Shown piece after piece: positions 25,428-35,175 of a DNA stretch of 64,000 nt. Numbering within the stretch: position 1 is the first letter of the stretch; each line of letters starts with the position of its first letter. The position numbers and the translations under genes were made by a program. A model generated the notes under the pieces. It was not told the origin of the DNA. It saw only the letters and a list, made by a program, of their open reading frames with translations, and did no database searches. The stretch is from positions 402,001 through 466,000 of the forward strand of contig JADJYQ010000005.1 of the NCBI GenBank assembly GCA_016719615.1, given 5' to 3'. The stretch comes from Saprospiraceae bacterium. GTDB lineage: Bacteria > Bacteroidota > Bacteroidia > Chitinophagales > Saprospiraceae.

Positions 25428-28400
25428 ATGAAAATAATAATGTATAATTTATTCGTTTTGTTTATTTTATGTATTACAAATATATGTAATACTCAAATTC
25501 AGACTCCACTGGATCTCAGTTTAAGGACCTTAGAAGTACAGGCTGAATCACTTGGCCTTTCGCGTGAAGATATTAAAGATCTTGCAGTCAAAGATTTGTA
25601 CACGTCTGATCACAATAAGATCACCCATATTTATCTCATTCAACGTTTTAAAGGCATCGAAATATACAATGCTATAACGTCTTATCACGTCAATGAGCTG
25701 GGAAAAGTTTTTGACAGTCCGTCAAGATTTCATACCAACATTTCAAAAAAGATTAATACTACCAGAACTCAGATCAATGAGCGAACTGCACTGATGAGTA
25801 TTGTCAAACACCTGGATATTCCAAATGCAATCATTCCTTCCAATATCCTCCGGAATGGCGATGAAAATGCAGAATTGCCAAAGACTAATTTTACACATAG
25901 CAATATCCCAGTTAAATTGGTCCTTGTTCCGCTCGCTGATGGCTCTATCAGACTTGCCTGGGATCTGAGCATGGAAATGAGTGTAAGTAATGATTATTGG
26001 TCAGTGCGTGTTGACGCAGTTTCCGGAGAAGTTATTGACAAGCATAATTGGCTCGTCAAATGTTCATTCAAGCACAAGCATCACAAACAATGTATCCCGG
26101 ATCCAGCCGTTTTTCATCATCAGCCGGTTCCTGTAAAAGATATGTTGACACAGCTGCATGCTCCCAATGTGTTATTTGCCGCCCCGGATAGTTATAATGT
26201 AGTCGCGCTTCCCGATGAAAGTCCAAGTCACGGAGCAAGACAATTTGTAGTCAATCCTGCTGATGCTAAAGCTTCGCCTTTCGGATGGCACGATACCAAT
26301 GGTGTAGCAGGTCCCGAATATTTAATTACCAGAGGTAATAATGTTCATGCTTACCTCGATAGAAATGCAGATAATTTGTCAGATGGGTCCGAACCCAATG
26401 GAGGAAATGATTTGGTATTTGATTTTCCTTTTCATCAAAACCAAGAACCAGCTGCATATAAAGATGCTGCAACTGTAAACCTCTTTTACCTCAATAATAT
26501 GATGCACGACATCACTTATAATTTTGGATTTAATGAAGTTGCCGGTAACTTTCAGGTGAATAATTACGGCAAAGGTGGAAGAGATGCTGATGCAGTAAGA
26601 GCAGAAGCCCAAGATGGTTCCGGAACAGATAATGCCAATTTTTCGACTCCTGCAGATGGTAACGGCGGACGCATGCAAATGTATCTGTGGCTGGCTGCTC
26701 AGGAAGAAACTTATATTACCAAACCGGATTCTTTTGCCGGAGCTATAGATTGCAGGCGGGGTGGTTTCGGTCCGGCTCCAGGAGCTACTCCAATTGAAGC
26801 TGATGTTGTAGTTGGTAATGACTACTCTGCGAATCCACTTTTAGGTTGTGTCAACGGATTTAAACGGGCTGAAGTTCAGGGAAAAATCGTACTCATTGAA
26901 AGAGGGACCTGCGAATTTGGGGTAAAAGCACTTAATGCCCAACGCGCCGGTGCTGCGGGGGTCATTATTTGCAACTTCGAAGACGTTTTTGTCAGTATGG
27001 GCGCGGGTGCTGTAGGTGGTCAGGTAACGATTCCTGCATATTTTACCACTAAAACGATTTGTAATCGTCTGAAGATGATGATAGCCAACGGGGGTTTGCG
27101 CATTGAAATTAAACGTCCGGATACGAACGCCGGCCCTGATAGTTTAGATGGGGATTTCGATAACGGAATTATTGCGCATGAATACGGACATGGTATTTCA
27201 AACCGATTAACAGGGGGACCTGCAAGTTCCAATTGCCTGGGTAATGGCGAGCAAATGGGTGAAGGTTGGAGTGATTTTATGGCTTTAATTGTTACTTCGA
27301 AACCAGGTGATAATGGGCTAAAACCAAGGGGTGTAGGTACCTATGCTTTTAACGAAAAACCGGATGGATTTGGAATTCGGCGCCGATTATACACCACAGA
27401 CATGAATATTAATGAATTTACTTATAAAAACATTGATCCGGAAGTTCACAATTTAGGTGAAGTTTGGACTACGGTTTTATGGGACCTTTATTGGGCGATG
27501 GCAGATAAATATGGTTTTGATCCGGATTGGAGAAATAAAACTGCCGGAAACAATATTGCAATTCAATTGGTGTTTGATGGTATGAAATTGCAACCTTGCT
27601 CTCCTGGATTTATCGATGGAAGAAACGCTATTCTTAAGGCAGATACCATCAATAATGCGGGTAAAAATGCATGCTTAATCTGGGACGTTTTTGCAAGAAG
27701 AGGAATGGGATATTTTGCAAAGCAAGGTTCAAACAATATGGTTGGAGATGAAACCCTGAGTTTTTTGTCAGCGCCTATTTGTATAAATAAAATTTTATTG
27801 TCAAAGCGTGCAGGTTACTATTCTACTCCCGACAATTTTGTTCAAAATGATGTAGTCAAACCAGGTAATGAATTCTATATTACTTTGGAAGTCAATAATT
27901 TTCAGCCAGGCATTATAAATAACGTTGAGCTCAAAGATATCATTCCTGCTGGATGTACATATGTAGCCGGTTCAGCTACCGTATCGCCTGCGATTAATGG
28001 AAATGATTTGGTCTGGAATTTAGGTCAGCTTAAGTCTTTGGAGACAAGAAGAATTACGTATAAAATAACCAGCAGCCCTTCTATTGCTTCAAGCACTTTT
28101 TGGTATGATGATGTTGAAACTGGAGAAGATAATTGGGATATAGATTTAACTAAAGGTGACCAGATTTGGTATCGCGAAGAGGGATTTGGTGTGGATCAAT
28201 CTTTTTCTTGGATTGCTGAAGAGAAAGAAAATGGATCTGATGACTTTATTGTCTTTATGAAGAATGCTTTAAACATGAAAGGAGAAGAACCATCACTTTT
28301 GTTTTATCATTTTTTTAATACTGAACAGGGATTTGATGGTGGAATTGTTGAAGTTTCAACAGATGGATTAATATGGAGACAAGTGGAGTCTCAAAAATTC

Positions 28401-28997
28401 AGTCTGAATACTTACACAGGCCCTGTGAATTACCAAACATTTGTTACGCCTAATATCGAAGCTTTCTCAGGACAAAGTGCTGGATTTATTCCTTCTGTAA
28501 TCGATTTTTCCGATTTTAAAAATCAAGACATTCAAGTGAGATTCAGATTTGCAAATGACAGTTTAAATGTGAGTCCTAATACTTCTACTATCCTGGGATG
28601 GGTTGTCGATAATATCGAATTTATCAATCCAAAATTTTATAATTCAGATATTTGTTTGACAACAAATGAAGGCGACCATATTTGTACGTCACTTCCTGGA
28701 AAAGGGGTGTTGGCAGATTCTGATAAAATTGTTGGAACGAAAGATCAGGAATTAAAATATTCCGTTTCTGTATATCCAAATCCTGTTGAATCCTATATTT
28801 TACTTCGTCGGGATATTGAATCTGATTATAAGGAGCTCCATTTCGTAAATGTGAATGGCCAAGTATTAAAATCCATTTCACTTGAAGGAAATGAACCCGT
28901 ATTAAAAATAAATACGCAGGATCTTCCTAAAGGAATGATCCTTTTGAAACTTACTGGAAAATCCGGAAGTGTAGTCAAGAAATTAATATTGAGATAA
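25428..28997 (+). CDS. Secreted M36 (fungalysin-type) metalloprotease with PA domain and T9SS signal
   Basis: A 1189-residue secreted protease. Order: signal peptide (1-23), FTP-type propeptide (about 25-215), M36 catalytic domain with zinc motif HEYGH (H584, E585, H588) and GEGWSD supplying E612, a protease-associated (PA) domain inserted at about 440-560 (ERGTCEFGVKALNAQRAGAAG), a DUF11-like beta-sandwich near 820-885, a further jelly-roll-like segment, and a T9SS type A CTD (SVYPNPVESYILL to the end). All catalytic residues are present. It probably degrades extracellular protein. It is divergent from rlmB, with 51 nt between starts. Confidence 0.93.
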   Translation: MKIIMYNLFVLFILCITNICNTQIQTPLDLSLRTLEVQAESLGLSREDIKDLAVKDLYTSDHNKITHIYLIQRFKGIEIYNAITSYHVNELGKVFDSPSRFHTNISKKINTTRTQINERTALMSIVKHLDIPNAIIPSNILRNGDENAELPKTNFTHSNIPVKLVLVPLADGSIRLAWDLSMEMSVSNDYWSVRVDAVSGEVIDKHNWLVKCSFKHKHHKQCIPDPAVFHHQPVPVKDMLTQLHAPNVLFAAPDSYNVVALPDESPSHGARQFVVNPADAKASPFGWHDTNGVAGPEYLITRGNNVHAYLDRNADNLSDGSEPNGGNDLVFDFPFHQNQEPAAYKDAATVNLFYLNNMMHDITYNFGFNEVAGNFQVNNYGKGGRDADAVRAEAQDGSGTDNANFSTPADGNGGRMQMYLWLAAQEETYITKPDSFAGAIDCRRGGFGPAPGATPIEADVVVGNDYSANPLLGCVNGFKRAEVQGKIVLIERGTCEFGVKALNAQRAGAAGVIICNFEDVFVSMGAGAVGGQVTIPAYFTTKTICNRLKMMIANGGLRIEIKRPDTNAGPDSLDGDFDNGIIAHEYGHGISNRLTGGPASSNCLGNGEQMGEGWSDFMALIVTSKPGDNGLKPRGVGTYAFNEKPDGFGIRRRLYTTDMNINEFTYKNIDPEVHNLGEVWTTVLWDLYWAMADKYGFDPDWRNKTAGNNIAIQLVFDGMKLQPCSPGFIDGRNAILKADTINNAGKNACLIWDVFARRGMGYFAKQGSNNMVGDETLSFLSAPICINKILLSKRAGYYSTPDNFVQNDVVKPGNEFYITLEVNNFQPGIINNVELKDIIPAGCTYVAGSATVSPAINGNDLVWNLGQLKSLETRRITYKITSSPSIASSTFWYDDVETGEDNWDIDLTKGDQIWYREEGFGVDQSFSWIAEEKENGSDDFIVFMKNALNMKGEEPSLLFYHFFNTEQGFDGGIVEVSTDGLIWRQVESQKFSLNTYTGPVNYQTFVTPNIEAFSGQSAGFIPSVIDFSDFKNQDIQVRFRFANDSLNVSPNTSTILGWVVDNIEFINPKFYNSDICLTTNEGDHICTSLPGKGVLADSDKIVGTKDQELKYSVSVYPNPVESYILLRRDIESDYKELHFVNVNGQVLKSISLEGNEPVLKINTQDLPKGMILLKLTGKSGSVVKKLILR

Positions 28998-29229
28998 GTA
29001 GAAAAAACTAAATGTGAGGTTTGTAGTTGGTTTAAGTAATCATGTAATAGGCTCAAGATTCAAAAGAATGCGATTGTGCACTTAGAGTTAATAAGCCTAA
29101 ATTCTAAAAATTATTTAAAGCTGCAAAATCTGTTTTTTACCATCAGCCGGTTTCCATTGACAGAAACTATCATTTGTTGGTCAGGTTAGCATAACTTTAA
29201 TCTAGGCTCTATAATGCTTTATCTATCTT

Positions 29230-29295
29230 GCGTACCTACGGCACGCTAGGAATGATTTTCCTAAACTGCTACCAATATTTTGTCCCTACGGGACA
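29230..29295. repeat. REP-like cluster of three palindromes
   Basis: Three hairpins stand in a row: GCGTACC-TAC-GGCACGC (29230-29246, one mismatch), TAGGAA-TGATT-TTCCTA (29247-29263, perfect) and TGTCCC-TAC-GGGACA (29281-29295, perfect). Two share the CCTACGG core. CTACCAATATTT precedes the third. From memory such CCTACGG palindromes are dispersed in Bacteroidota genomes; copy number here cannot be judged from one window. Confidence 0.75.
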
Positions 29296-29400
29296 TGAAT
29301 AAGAGCAAAGAGCAATATCTTTTAACGAGTAAAGTTCGAAAAAAAAAAATAACAAAAATATGTATTTATTTGAACTAACATATGTTAGTCTGCGTTGATT

Positions 29401-29456
29401 ACTAACAGACTAACAGACTAACAGACTAACAGACTAACAGACTAACAGACTAACAG
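29401..29456 (-). repeat. Seven tandem copies of an 8-bp unit (ACTAACAG)
   Basis: Seven perfect 8-bp copies. The reverse complement is AGTCTGTT, the unit of the array at 14979-15042. A single inverted copy (GTTAGTCTG, 29384-29392) precedes the array and could pair with it. Confidence 0.95.
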
Positions 29457-29472
29457 ACTTCTCCCTACAGAC

Positions 29473-29504
29473 TAAACCCCTACATGCCTAAACCCCTACA
29501 TGCC
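29473..29504. repeat. Two perfect copies of a 16-bp unit
   Basis: TAAACCCCTACATGCC occurs twice in tandem, followed by a decayed third copy starting TAAAAGCC. Confidence 0.9.
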
Positions 29505-29544
29505 TAAAAGCCTAACGAACTTCTTCCTACCAACAACTCAGATT

Positions 29545-29979
29545 TTACGGCTCAAATACCTGAACCTTTTTGGTTATTTCTATAAATTCTTTGGTGAATT
29601 TACCTTCATATCGGGTGGCTCTTATGAGATGATTATCAATCCAATGGTAATTGCCTCCTCTTGGTTTATTCAATAACAGAAAATGATATTTGAATCCATT
29701 AGACTTTAGCCAGTTTTCAGTAATGTCCTTATGAGCATCGGTCCGCGAAGTAAAAAATGTAATGATATGTCCTTCTTCAAACCAATGATTGATGGCTTTT
29801 AATGCATCCGGATATGCTTCTGCGGTTTTCATTCGCTCTGGCTCCTCATTGGGTATATCATCGCATATAGTTCCATCTATATCGATCAGAAAATTTTTTA
29901 TTTCTTCAGGTAAACCAGGGGAGATCAATTGTCCCTGATCATCAAATAATTTATGAAGTTGTATATTGTCTTTTGACAT
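29545..29979 (-). CDS. HAD-superfamily phosphatase-like protein
   Basis: A 144-residue protein with HAD motif I as FLIDIDGTICDD (residues near 30), motif II as FFTSRTDAH, and KPRGGNYHWIDNHL toward the end. Closely similar short proteins in Bacteroidota are often labelled phosphoheptose isomerase, probably wrongly, since this is a HAD fold. The substrate is unknown. The frame is open upstream into the coiled-coil gene, but that is a product of a frame error there (stop of the true frame at 30018-30020), so I place the start at the ATG at 29979. Confidence 0.8.
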   Translation of the reverse strand: MSKDNIQLHKLFDDQGQLISPGLPEEIKNFLIDIDGTICDDIPNEEPERMKTAEAYPDALKAINHWFEEGHIITFFTSRTDAHKDITENWLKSNGFKYHFLLLNKPRGGNYHWIDNHLIRATRYEGKFTKEFIEITKKVQVFEP

Positions 29980-30017
29980 ATTGGTGAAATTATAAAAATA
30001 AACTTGAGTACTGAATA

Positions 30018-31136
30018 TTATTCCTCCTCTTGAATGGCTTCCGTTGGATTCGCTGCAATCTCCGGAGTGTTTTTTATTTTTTTCTTCTCGTTTTTTAATC
30101 TTCTCATCGAGAATCTCAAGCTTCGCTTTAGTTTCTAATAATTCGGTAAGTTTGGCCTGTTTCGATTTTAGGCGTTCTTCAATCATTTTTATTTTGGCCA
30201 CTCTAATTTGCGCTTCGAGCTGTCCATCGGTTGTTGCGATTCTTTTGTTTTCAAAGAATATGTTTTTTTCTTCGAATTCAATTGATTGCTCTATGCGTTT
30301 AATAGCAGTGAGCAAGCCTTCAAATCTTTTATGAAACTTTTCATGGCCTGATTCACCCTGCCCTTTATGATTTTGTTGTGTTTCTCTTTTTTCCCGAATT
30401 GATTTAAAGCACTCATTAATCCTTGCCAAAATAAAGTCTTTGTCTTTCCTTTGAAGATCTTTTTCTTTCAGCTCTTTTTGTAATTGGACGAGTTCGTCAA
30501 ACAAAGGTTTTAATACAGACCCATTCAGGATTTTTTGTGCAATGCCGTCTAATTTATCGGTAAAAGAAGTTGATATTTCTTTAGATTTTTGATTGAATAC
30601 AGATTGTTGTGCTTTTCTGTGTTTTTTAAGCTCTTCAAAAAGTGAATTTGTTTTTCTTTTAATGAGTCCGAATGATCGCGTAAGATATTTTTATCAAAAA
30701 TATGTTGTTGTACATTATTCCAGAATTGCTTTAGCTCATCCCATAAATCAGCATTGTATTCTTCCAGGCGTTTTATTTTGTCGCCAAGGTCTTCCAGTTC
30801 AGTTTTAAAATTTTTATACAATTTTGTAGAAAGCACGATAAAATGCCATTCCAATTGAGCCCTTTGGATGACATCCGACTTTTCAACTTTCAGATCATCC
30901 GGAAGAATTGTTTCCGCCATGGTAAGTTCTATAATTCGATGTTCAGCATTTTCTGGCAGCTGGATATCAGAACCCTCTCTCCAATGTGTCATCATTTGAT
31001 TGTAAAAATCTTCGGTAATGGATGCTTCAGGTATGCTCCAAATAGCCACCTTGTTTTCCTCTGCGTGTAGAGAAATGGCAAGTAATACCCTTTGCTCGTC
31101 TTTATTGGTTCCCCAAATAACCAATCTGGATCTCAT
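30018..31136 (-). CDS. Conserved coiled-coil protein, interrupted by two compensating homopolymer indels
   Basis: The gene reads as two overlapping pieces but is one 372-residue protein. The N-terminal part (SRLVIWGTNKDEQRVLLAI, KVAIWSIPEASITEDFY) runs to a short A-run at 30651-30655; continuation needs one extra A there and then gives TNSLFEELKKHRKAQQSVF and on through DGQLEAQIRVAKIKMIEERL. A second A-run pair at 30070-30083 has one A too many; correcting it gives TPEIAANPTEAIQEEE and a stop at 30018. From memory the family is a conserved Bacteroidota coiled-coil protein of unknown function, sometimes called SMC-like. Uncorrected, the frame would fuse to the HAD gene through an unlikely linker. 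Sequencing error is the likeliest cause. Confidence 0.75.
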
Positions 31137-31321
31137 GAAATTGTTTTTTCGGTACTAAAAATTGATTCATTTTCCTCTCAAACAGAGGTAGTTGTTAATA
31201 TTATAATTTTTCAAAGCTAGCATTATGTAAGCTTTTCATATTATTCTTATATGCTTTAACGAATAAAGGACGCAAAAATCAATCCAAATATCATATTTTC
31301 CAACAAAATATAATCATTTGG

Positions 31322-32317
31322 TCAAACTAAGCTTTTATCAACGAGCAATTGAGCAATTTGAACGGCATTGGTTGCAGCACCTTTTCTAAGATTATCTGCT
31401 GTAATCCAAAGGTTTAATGCATTTTCATGGGAAGGATCCAGTCTTAGACGACCTACAAAAACTTCATTTCTGTTTTTGGACTGTAGGGGTGTTGGATATT
31501 CGAAAAGTGCTGGATTATCCATTAAGACCAAGCCGGGTGTCTTTGAAAATAAAGTTCGTACTTCATCTATTTGAAAAGGCTTTTTCAATTCAACATTGAC
31601 AGATTCTGAATGGCCGCCATGTACGGGGACCCTCACTGCTGTAGCGCAAATGCGCATCGTTGCATCACTCATAATTTTTCGCGTTTCGTGAACCAGCTTC
31701 ATCTCTTCTTTTGTATAATCATTATCGAGAAACACATCACATTGTGGAATGCAATTTTCAAAAATAGGGTGGTGATAAGCTCTGGGTTCAGGTACTGGAT
31801 TTCCGTCGCGTTCTGCTTCATATTGATAAACAGCCTTCATTCCGGTTCCTGTAAAAGACTGGTAGGTAGAAATAACCAATCTATGAATACCAAAAGTCTG
31901 ATGCAAAGGATTTAAAGCGACTACCATTTGAATGGTAGAACAGTTAGGATTAGCGATAATTCGAGAATTTGAATTCAAGGTATGAGGGTTAACTTCTGGA
32001 ACAACGAGCGGACAATTTGCATCCATTCTCCAGGCAGATGAATTATCTATGACAAAAGTTCCTTGGGCTGCAAATTTAGGAGCCCATTCCAAAGAGGTAT
32101 TTCCGCCTGCAGAAAACAAGGCTATATCCGGTTTCGATTCAAGGACATCTACCATACTTTTTATGGTATGGGCTTCTCCTTTCCATTCAATCGTTTTACC
32201 TACAGATCTCTCTGAAGCTACGAAACTCAATTGGTCATATTTAAAATCCATTTCATCCAAAACTGTCAATATTGTTTGACCAACTAAGCCGGTAACACCC
32301 ACTATTGCTAAATGCAT
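31322..32317 (-). CDS. asd: Aspartate-semialdehyde dehydrogenase
   Basis: A 331-residue enzyme reducing aspartyl phosphate to aspartate semialdehyde for lysine, diaminopimelate, threonine and methionine. The NADP-binding start IVGVTGLVGQTIL, the ALFSAGG segment, the active-site Cys126 in NPNCSTIQMV and the RVPVHGGHSESV segment with its catalytic basic residues are intact. Length is normal. It has its own promoter box and is divergent from the lamin-tail gene. Confidence 0.96.
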   Translation of the reverse strand: MHLAIVGVTGLVGQTILTVLDEMDFKYDQLSFVASERSVGKTIEWKGEAHTIKSMVDVLESKPDIALFSAGGNTSLEWAPKFAAQGTFVIDNSSAWRMDANCPLVVPEVNPHTLNSNSRIIANPNCSTIQMVVALNPLHQTFGIHRLVISTYQSFTGTGMKAVYQYEAERDGNPVPEPRAYHHPIFENCIPQCDVFLDNDYTKEEMKLVHETRKIMSDATMRICATAVRVPVHGGHSESVNVELKKPFQIDEVRTLFSKTPGLVLMDNPALFEYPTPLQSKNRNEVFVGRLRLDPSHENALNLWITADNLRKGAATNAVQIAQLLVDKSLV

Positions 32318-32332
32318 TTTTTTTATTTTTTA

Positions 32333-32340
32333 CAAAGTTA
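32333..32340 (-). promoter_or_regulatory. -7 promoter box of asd (TAACTTTG)
   Basis: TAACTTTG on the minus strand fits TAnnTTTG fully, 15 nt before the asd ATG, giving a very short leader. Confidence 0.55.
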
Positions 32341-32367
32341 ATGCGTTCATGCAAGCTGTTATTTTAT

Positions 32368-32375
32368 TAACTTCG
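32368..32375 (+). promoter_or_regulatory. Probable -7 promoter box of the lamin-tail gene (TAACTTCG)
   Basis: TAACTTCG differs from TAnnTTTG by one base and ends 4 nt before the ATG at 32380, again implying a leaderless message. Confidence 0.35.
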
Positions 32376-32379
32376 CATT

Positions 32380-34941
32380 ATGAGACACATCCTATGCATC
32401 CTTATGCTGTGGGCGGCAGCGCATTTAACTGCCCAATGGTCAGATCCTTTTGATTCCGTTCTTGATAGCCAATGGCGAGGTGATCGGGAACAATTTATTG
32501 TAAATTCAGAAGGGCGATTGCAATTACATGCAAAACAAGCTGGACGATCAACTTTGTGGAGACCCTATTCTTTAGCTGACTCACTGAGTTGGGCTTTTCA
32601 TATTTATTTGGATTTTGATCCATCAGCAACTAACAAACTGGAAGTTTTTTTACTTTCAGATTCATTAAGTCTTACACCAGACACTGCAATAATTCTGGAA
32701 ATTGGTGAAAATGGAATCACAGATACCTGGAAAATTTATGCAAAGCAAGGTGTCCATAAAGATTTAATCGCATCAGGTCAACAAGGCATATTAGCTACAG
32801 GACCATTGGCTTTTAAATTTCACATCATCTGTTATTCTTCGGTTTATTGGCAATTATACCTTGAAAATTTAATAACCGGCGAAAACCAAAAACTTGCTGA
32901 TTTTAGTTTTAAACTGCCAGACCTTCATAAATTCCAATACTTTGGTGTGCATTGTTTGTATTCTGAAACCCGTAAACAAGCTTTTGCTTTTGATAATATT
33001 TCCGTGGGTTATGATAGCACCAGACCTCTCATTATTAAACATCAAATTTTAGATGCGCACACTATACTTTTTACTTTTAATGAAACGATAGACACGCTAC
33101 GTAGTAAGCAAAATTCACTTTTCAAACTTAACTATAACGGGGAGCATAATGGTCTTGAATGGTTAAGTCCTGTGCACTTAAAGCTGAAATTTAACGAAAA
33201 TCTTTATGCCTCCAAAAAGGATACTTTGTTTTATCAAAAGGTGATGGATCTTTTTGGAAATATCTCTAAATCTGAAATTTATGCTTTCGAAATAAATTTC
33301 ATTCGGAGTCCGAAATACCTCGATTTGTGCATTACCGAAATTATGTGCGACCCATCTCCTGCCTGGAAGCTTCCGGATGCAGAATACATTGAAATATATA
33401 ACAGAACAGAATCTGATATTAGCTTAAAATCATGCTTATTGTATGATGAAAGTACTGCAATCGAATTACCAGATAGCGTCATCCGTTCTTCTGAATATAT
33501 TATTTTAGGCAACAGTTCAGATGCTGTTGCGTTTTCTCCATTTGGAAAGACGATACCTCTGGATAAATTTCCCTCGCTTAATAACGATGGTGATGTACTT
33601 TCCATAAGAAATGAAAAATCAGAACTCGTATATGAAGTTGAATACACATCTCAGGATTTTGAAGATGCCAGTAAAGCAGAAGGGGGCTATGCATTGGAAT
33701 GGGTTTCCGTATTTGACTTGTGTGCGCTCCAAGGAGGATGGAAGTTCAGTAAGCATCCTTTAGGTGGAACACCCGGATTTCAAAATTCATGGTTAAGCAA
33801 TTCTTATGATAGTCAGGGCCCCCAATTATTGGCAGTATATCCTTTAAGTATTTGGGAAATTAAATTGGTTTTTAGTGAAAAATTGCATCCTGATATTCCC
33901 AATTTGACGAGTTTTTTTAAGTTGAATCCAACGAGCTCCATTGCTACCATTGAATTTACAGATAAGTCAAATGAGTTACTAATACTTTTACACCAGCCAC
34001 TCAGAGCCGGTCAACATTATAAAATTGAAATTGAAAGTATTTCAGATTGTTTAGGGAATCTATCTGAGCATTTAAGTTTTGAATTTGCGCTAGGCGTGGA
34101 TCCGGAACCTGGCGATGTGGTTTGGTCTGAGGTATTATTCGATGCATACAGTTCCCATCATGATTTTGTGGAAATCTATAATCGGAGCAACAAGTATATT
34201 TCTTTACAAAAATTAGAATTGTCTGATGGGCTCGATTCCACAAAAGCTTACCCTTTGCGTATTGATAAAGTATTGGCACCCTACCAATATCTGGCCATGA
34301 CTTCTAATGCCACCGATTTAATGGGCATATACCCTATTCATAATCGCGTTCAGATAGAGGAAGTTGAAATACTACCCATGGAAGATAATGGTGCAAGTTT
34401 GTTTTTGACTTTGAATAATGGGAGAGAGCGTTATACTATAGACAGTTTTGCATTTACAAAAGAATGGCACCACCCGTTTATCAAAGATCCGGAAGGAAAA
34501 TCATTGGAGAAAATAGAGATGAATTTGCCTTCTGCGCTCAGATCATCATGGCAAACTGCAGGCCATTGGGTGTATTTTGCAAGTCCGGGTTTAGCCAATA
34601 GCCAAAGCTTAAAATTGGACACGGTAAAGAAAGATAAACCTTATCACTTAAATTCAAATAGAATCAGCCCAAATGGTGATGGATTTGAAGATTTCTTGGG
34701 TTTAATGTTCAAAATTGATAAACCCGCTTACTTATGCTATTTGGATTTATACAATTTAAGCGGACAATTGATGAGCCCTGTTTACCGGGATCAGGTTTAT
34801 GACGGCCAATTGGTGACTTGGCTTGGTGAAGATTTGGATGGGAGTCCATTGACCGCTGGAAATTATATTTTAAACATTAACTTAGCACATCCAGATGGCA
34901 CCAAAATAAGCTTTAAGGAGAGAATAAGTTTACTAAGATAA
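32380..34941 (+). CDS. Secreted lamin-tail-domain protein with T9SS-type C-terminus
   Basis: An 853-residue exported protein with a signal peptide (1-18). It contains two lamin-tail domains: about 308-400 (ITEIMCDPSP, EYIEIYNRT) and about 585-690 (WSEVLFDAY, DFVEIYNRS), separated by Ig-like segments (LVFSEKLHPD and similar). The C-terminal 100 residues (RISPNGDGFEDFL to SFKERISLLR) resemble FlgD-like/T9SS sorting domains. Lamin-tail domains in bacteria occur in secreted, often nuclease- or adhesion-linked proteins; no enzymatic motif is seen. Probably a surface or matrix protein. Confidence 0.82.
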   Translation: MRHILCILMLWAAAHLTAQWSDPFDSVLDSQWRGDREQFIVNSEGRLQLHAKQAGRSTLWRPYSLADSLSWAFHIYLDFDPSATNKLEVFLLSDSLSLTPDTAIILEIGENGITDTWKIYAKQGVHKDLIASGQQGILATGPLAFKFHIICYSSVYWQLYLENLITGENQKLADFSFKLPDLHKFQYFGVHCLYSETRKQAFAFDNISVGYDSTRPLIIKHQILDAHTILFTFNETIDTLRSKQNSLFKLNYNGEHNGLEWLSPVHLKLKFNENLYASKKDTLFYQKVMDLFGNISKSEIYAFEINFIRSPKYLDLCITEIMCDPSPAWKLPDAEYIEIYNRTESDISLKSCLLYDESTAIELPDSVIRSSEYIILGNSSDAVAFSPFGKTIPLDKFPSLNNDGDVLSIRNEKSELVYEVEYTSQDFEDASKAEGGYALEWVSVFDLCALQGGWKFSKHPLGGTPGFQNSWLSNSYDSQGPQLLAVYPLSIWEIKLVFSEKLHPDIPNLTSFFKLNPTSSIATIEFTDKSNELLILLHQPLRAGQHYKIEIESISDCLGNLSEHLSFEFALGVDPEPGDVVWSEVLFDAYSSHHDFVEIYNRSNKYISLQKLELSDGLDSTKAYPLRIDKVLAPYQYLAMTSNATDLMGIYPIHNRVQIEEVEILPMEDNGASLFLTLNNGRERYTIDSFAFTKEWHHPFIKDPEGKSLEKIEMNLPSALRSSWQTAGHWVYFASPGLANSQSLKLDTVKKDKPYHLNSNRISPNGDGFEDFLGLMFKIDKPAYLCYLDLYNLSGQLMSPVYRDQVYDGQLVTWLGEDLDGSPLTAGNYILNINLAHPDGTKISFKERISLLR

Positions 34942-35175
34942 TTTATTGCATGGATGAGATGAATTTAGAATTTTGGTAAAATAGCTTCACCGTAAATGAG
35001 CAGATAACATTAAAAAGACTTATTCTATTTAATAAAATGGAGTTTAACTATTTTGACTTGAAATATGATGATATACAATCTCGCAAATATTTTTCTATAT
35101 GTTTTTATATTTTTCTGATATGGTTTATTTATAAATTTACTTGGTAGTAAATGGTGGCGTAGAGATAATCTTAAT

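Larger units (their letters stand above)
28998..29544. other. Repeat-rich intergenic region
   Basis: A 547-base non-coding stretch between the 3' ends of the M36 and HAD genes. It holds a REP-like set of three hairpins (29230-29295), an 8-bp tandem array (29401-29456) and two copies of a 16-bp unit (29473-29504), each listed separately. I see no gene. Confidence 0.8.

Noticed and set aside
29545..30504. Reading the coiled-coil C-terminus and the HAD domain as one 319-residue fusion protein
   Set aside because: The linker is atypical in composition, and one fewer A in the A-runs at 30070-30083 gives a natural C-terminus and stop 39 nt before the ATG of the HAD gene.
30651..30661. Programmed -1 ribosomal frameshift in the coiled-coil gene
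   Set aside because: The A5 run lets a single codon slip but the heptamer does not fit the in-frame X XXY YYZ rule, and the second site needs the opposite shift. Indel error is simpler.
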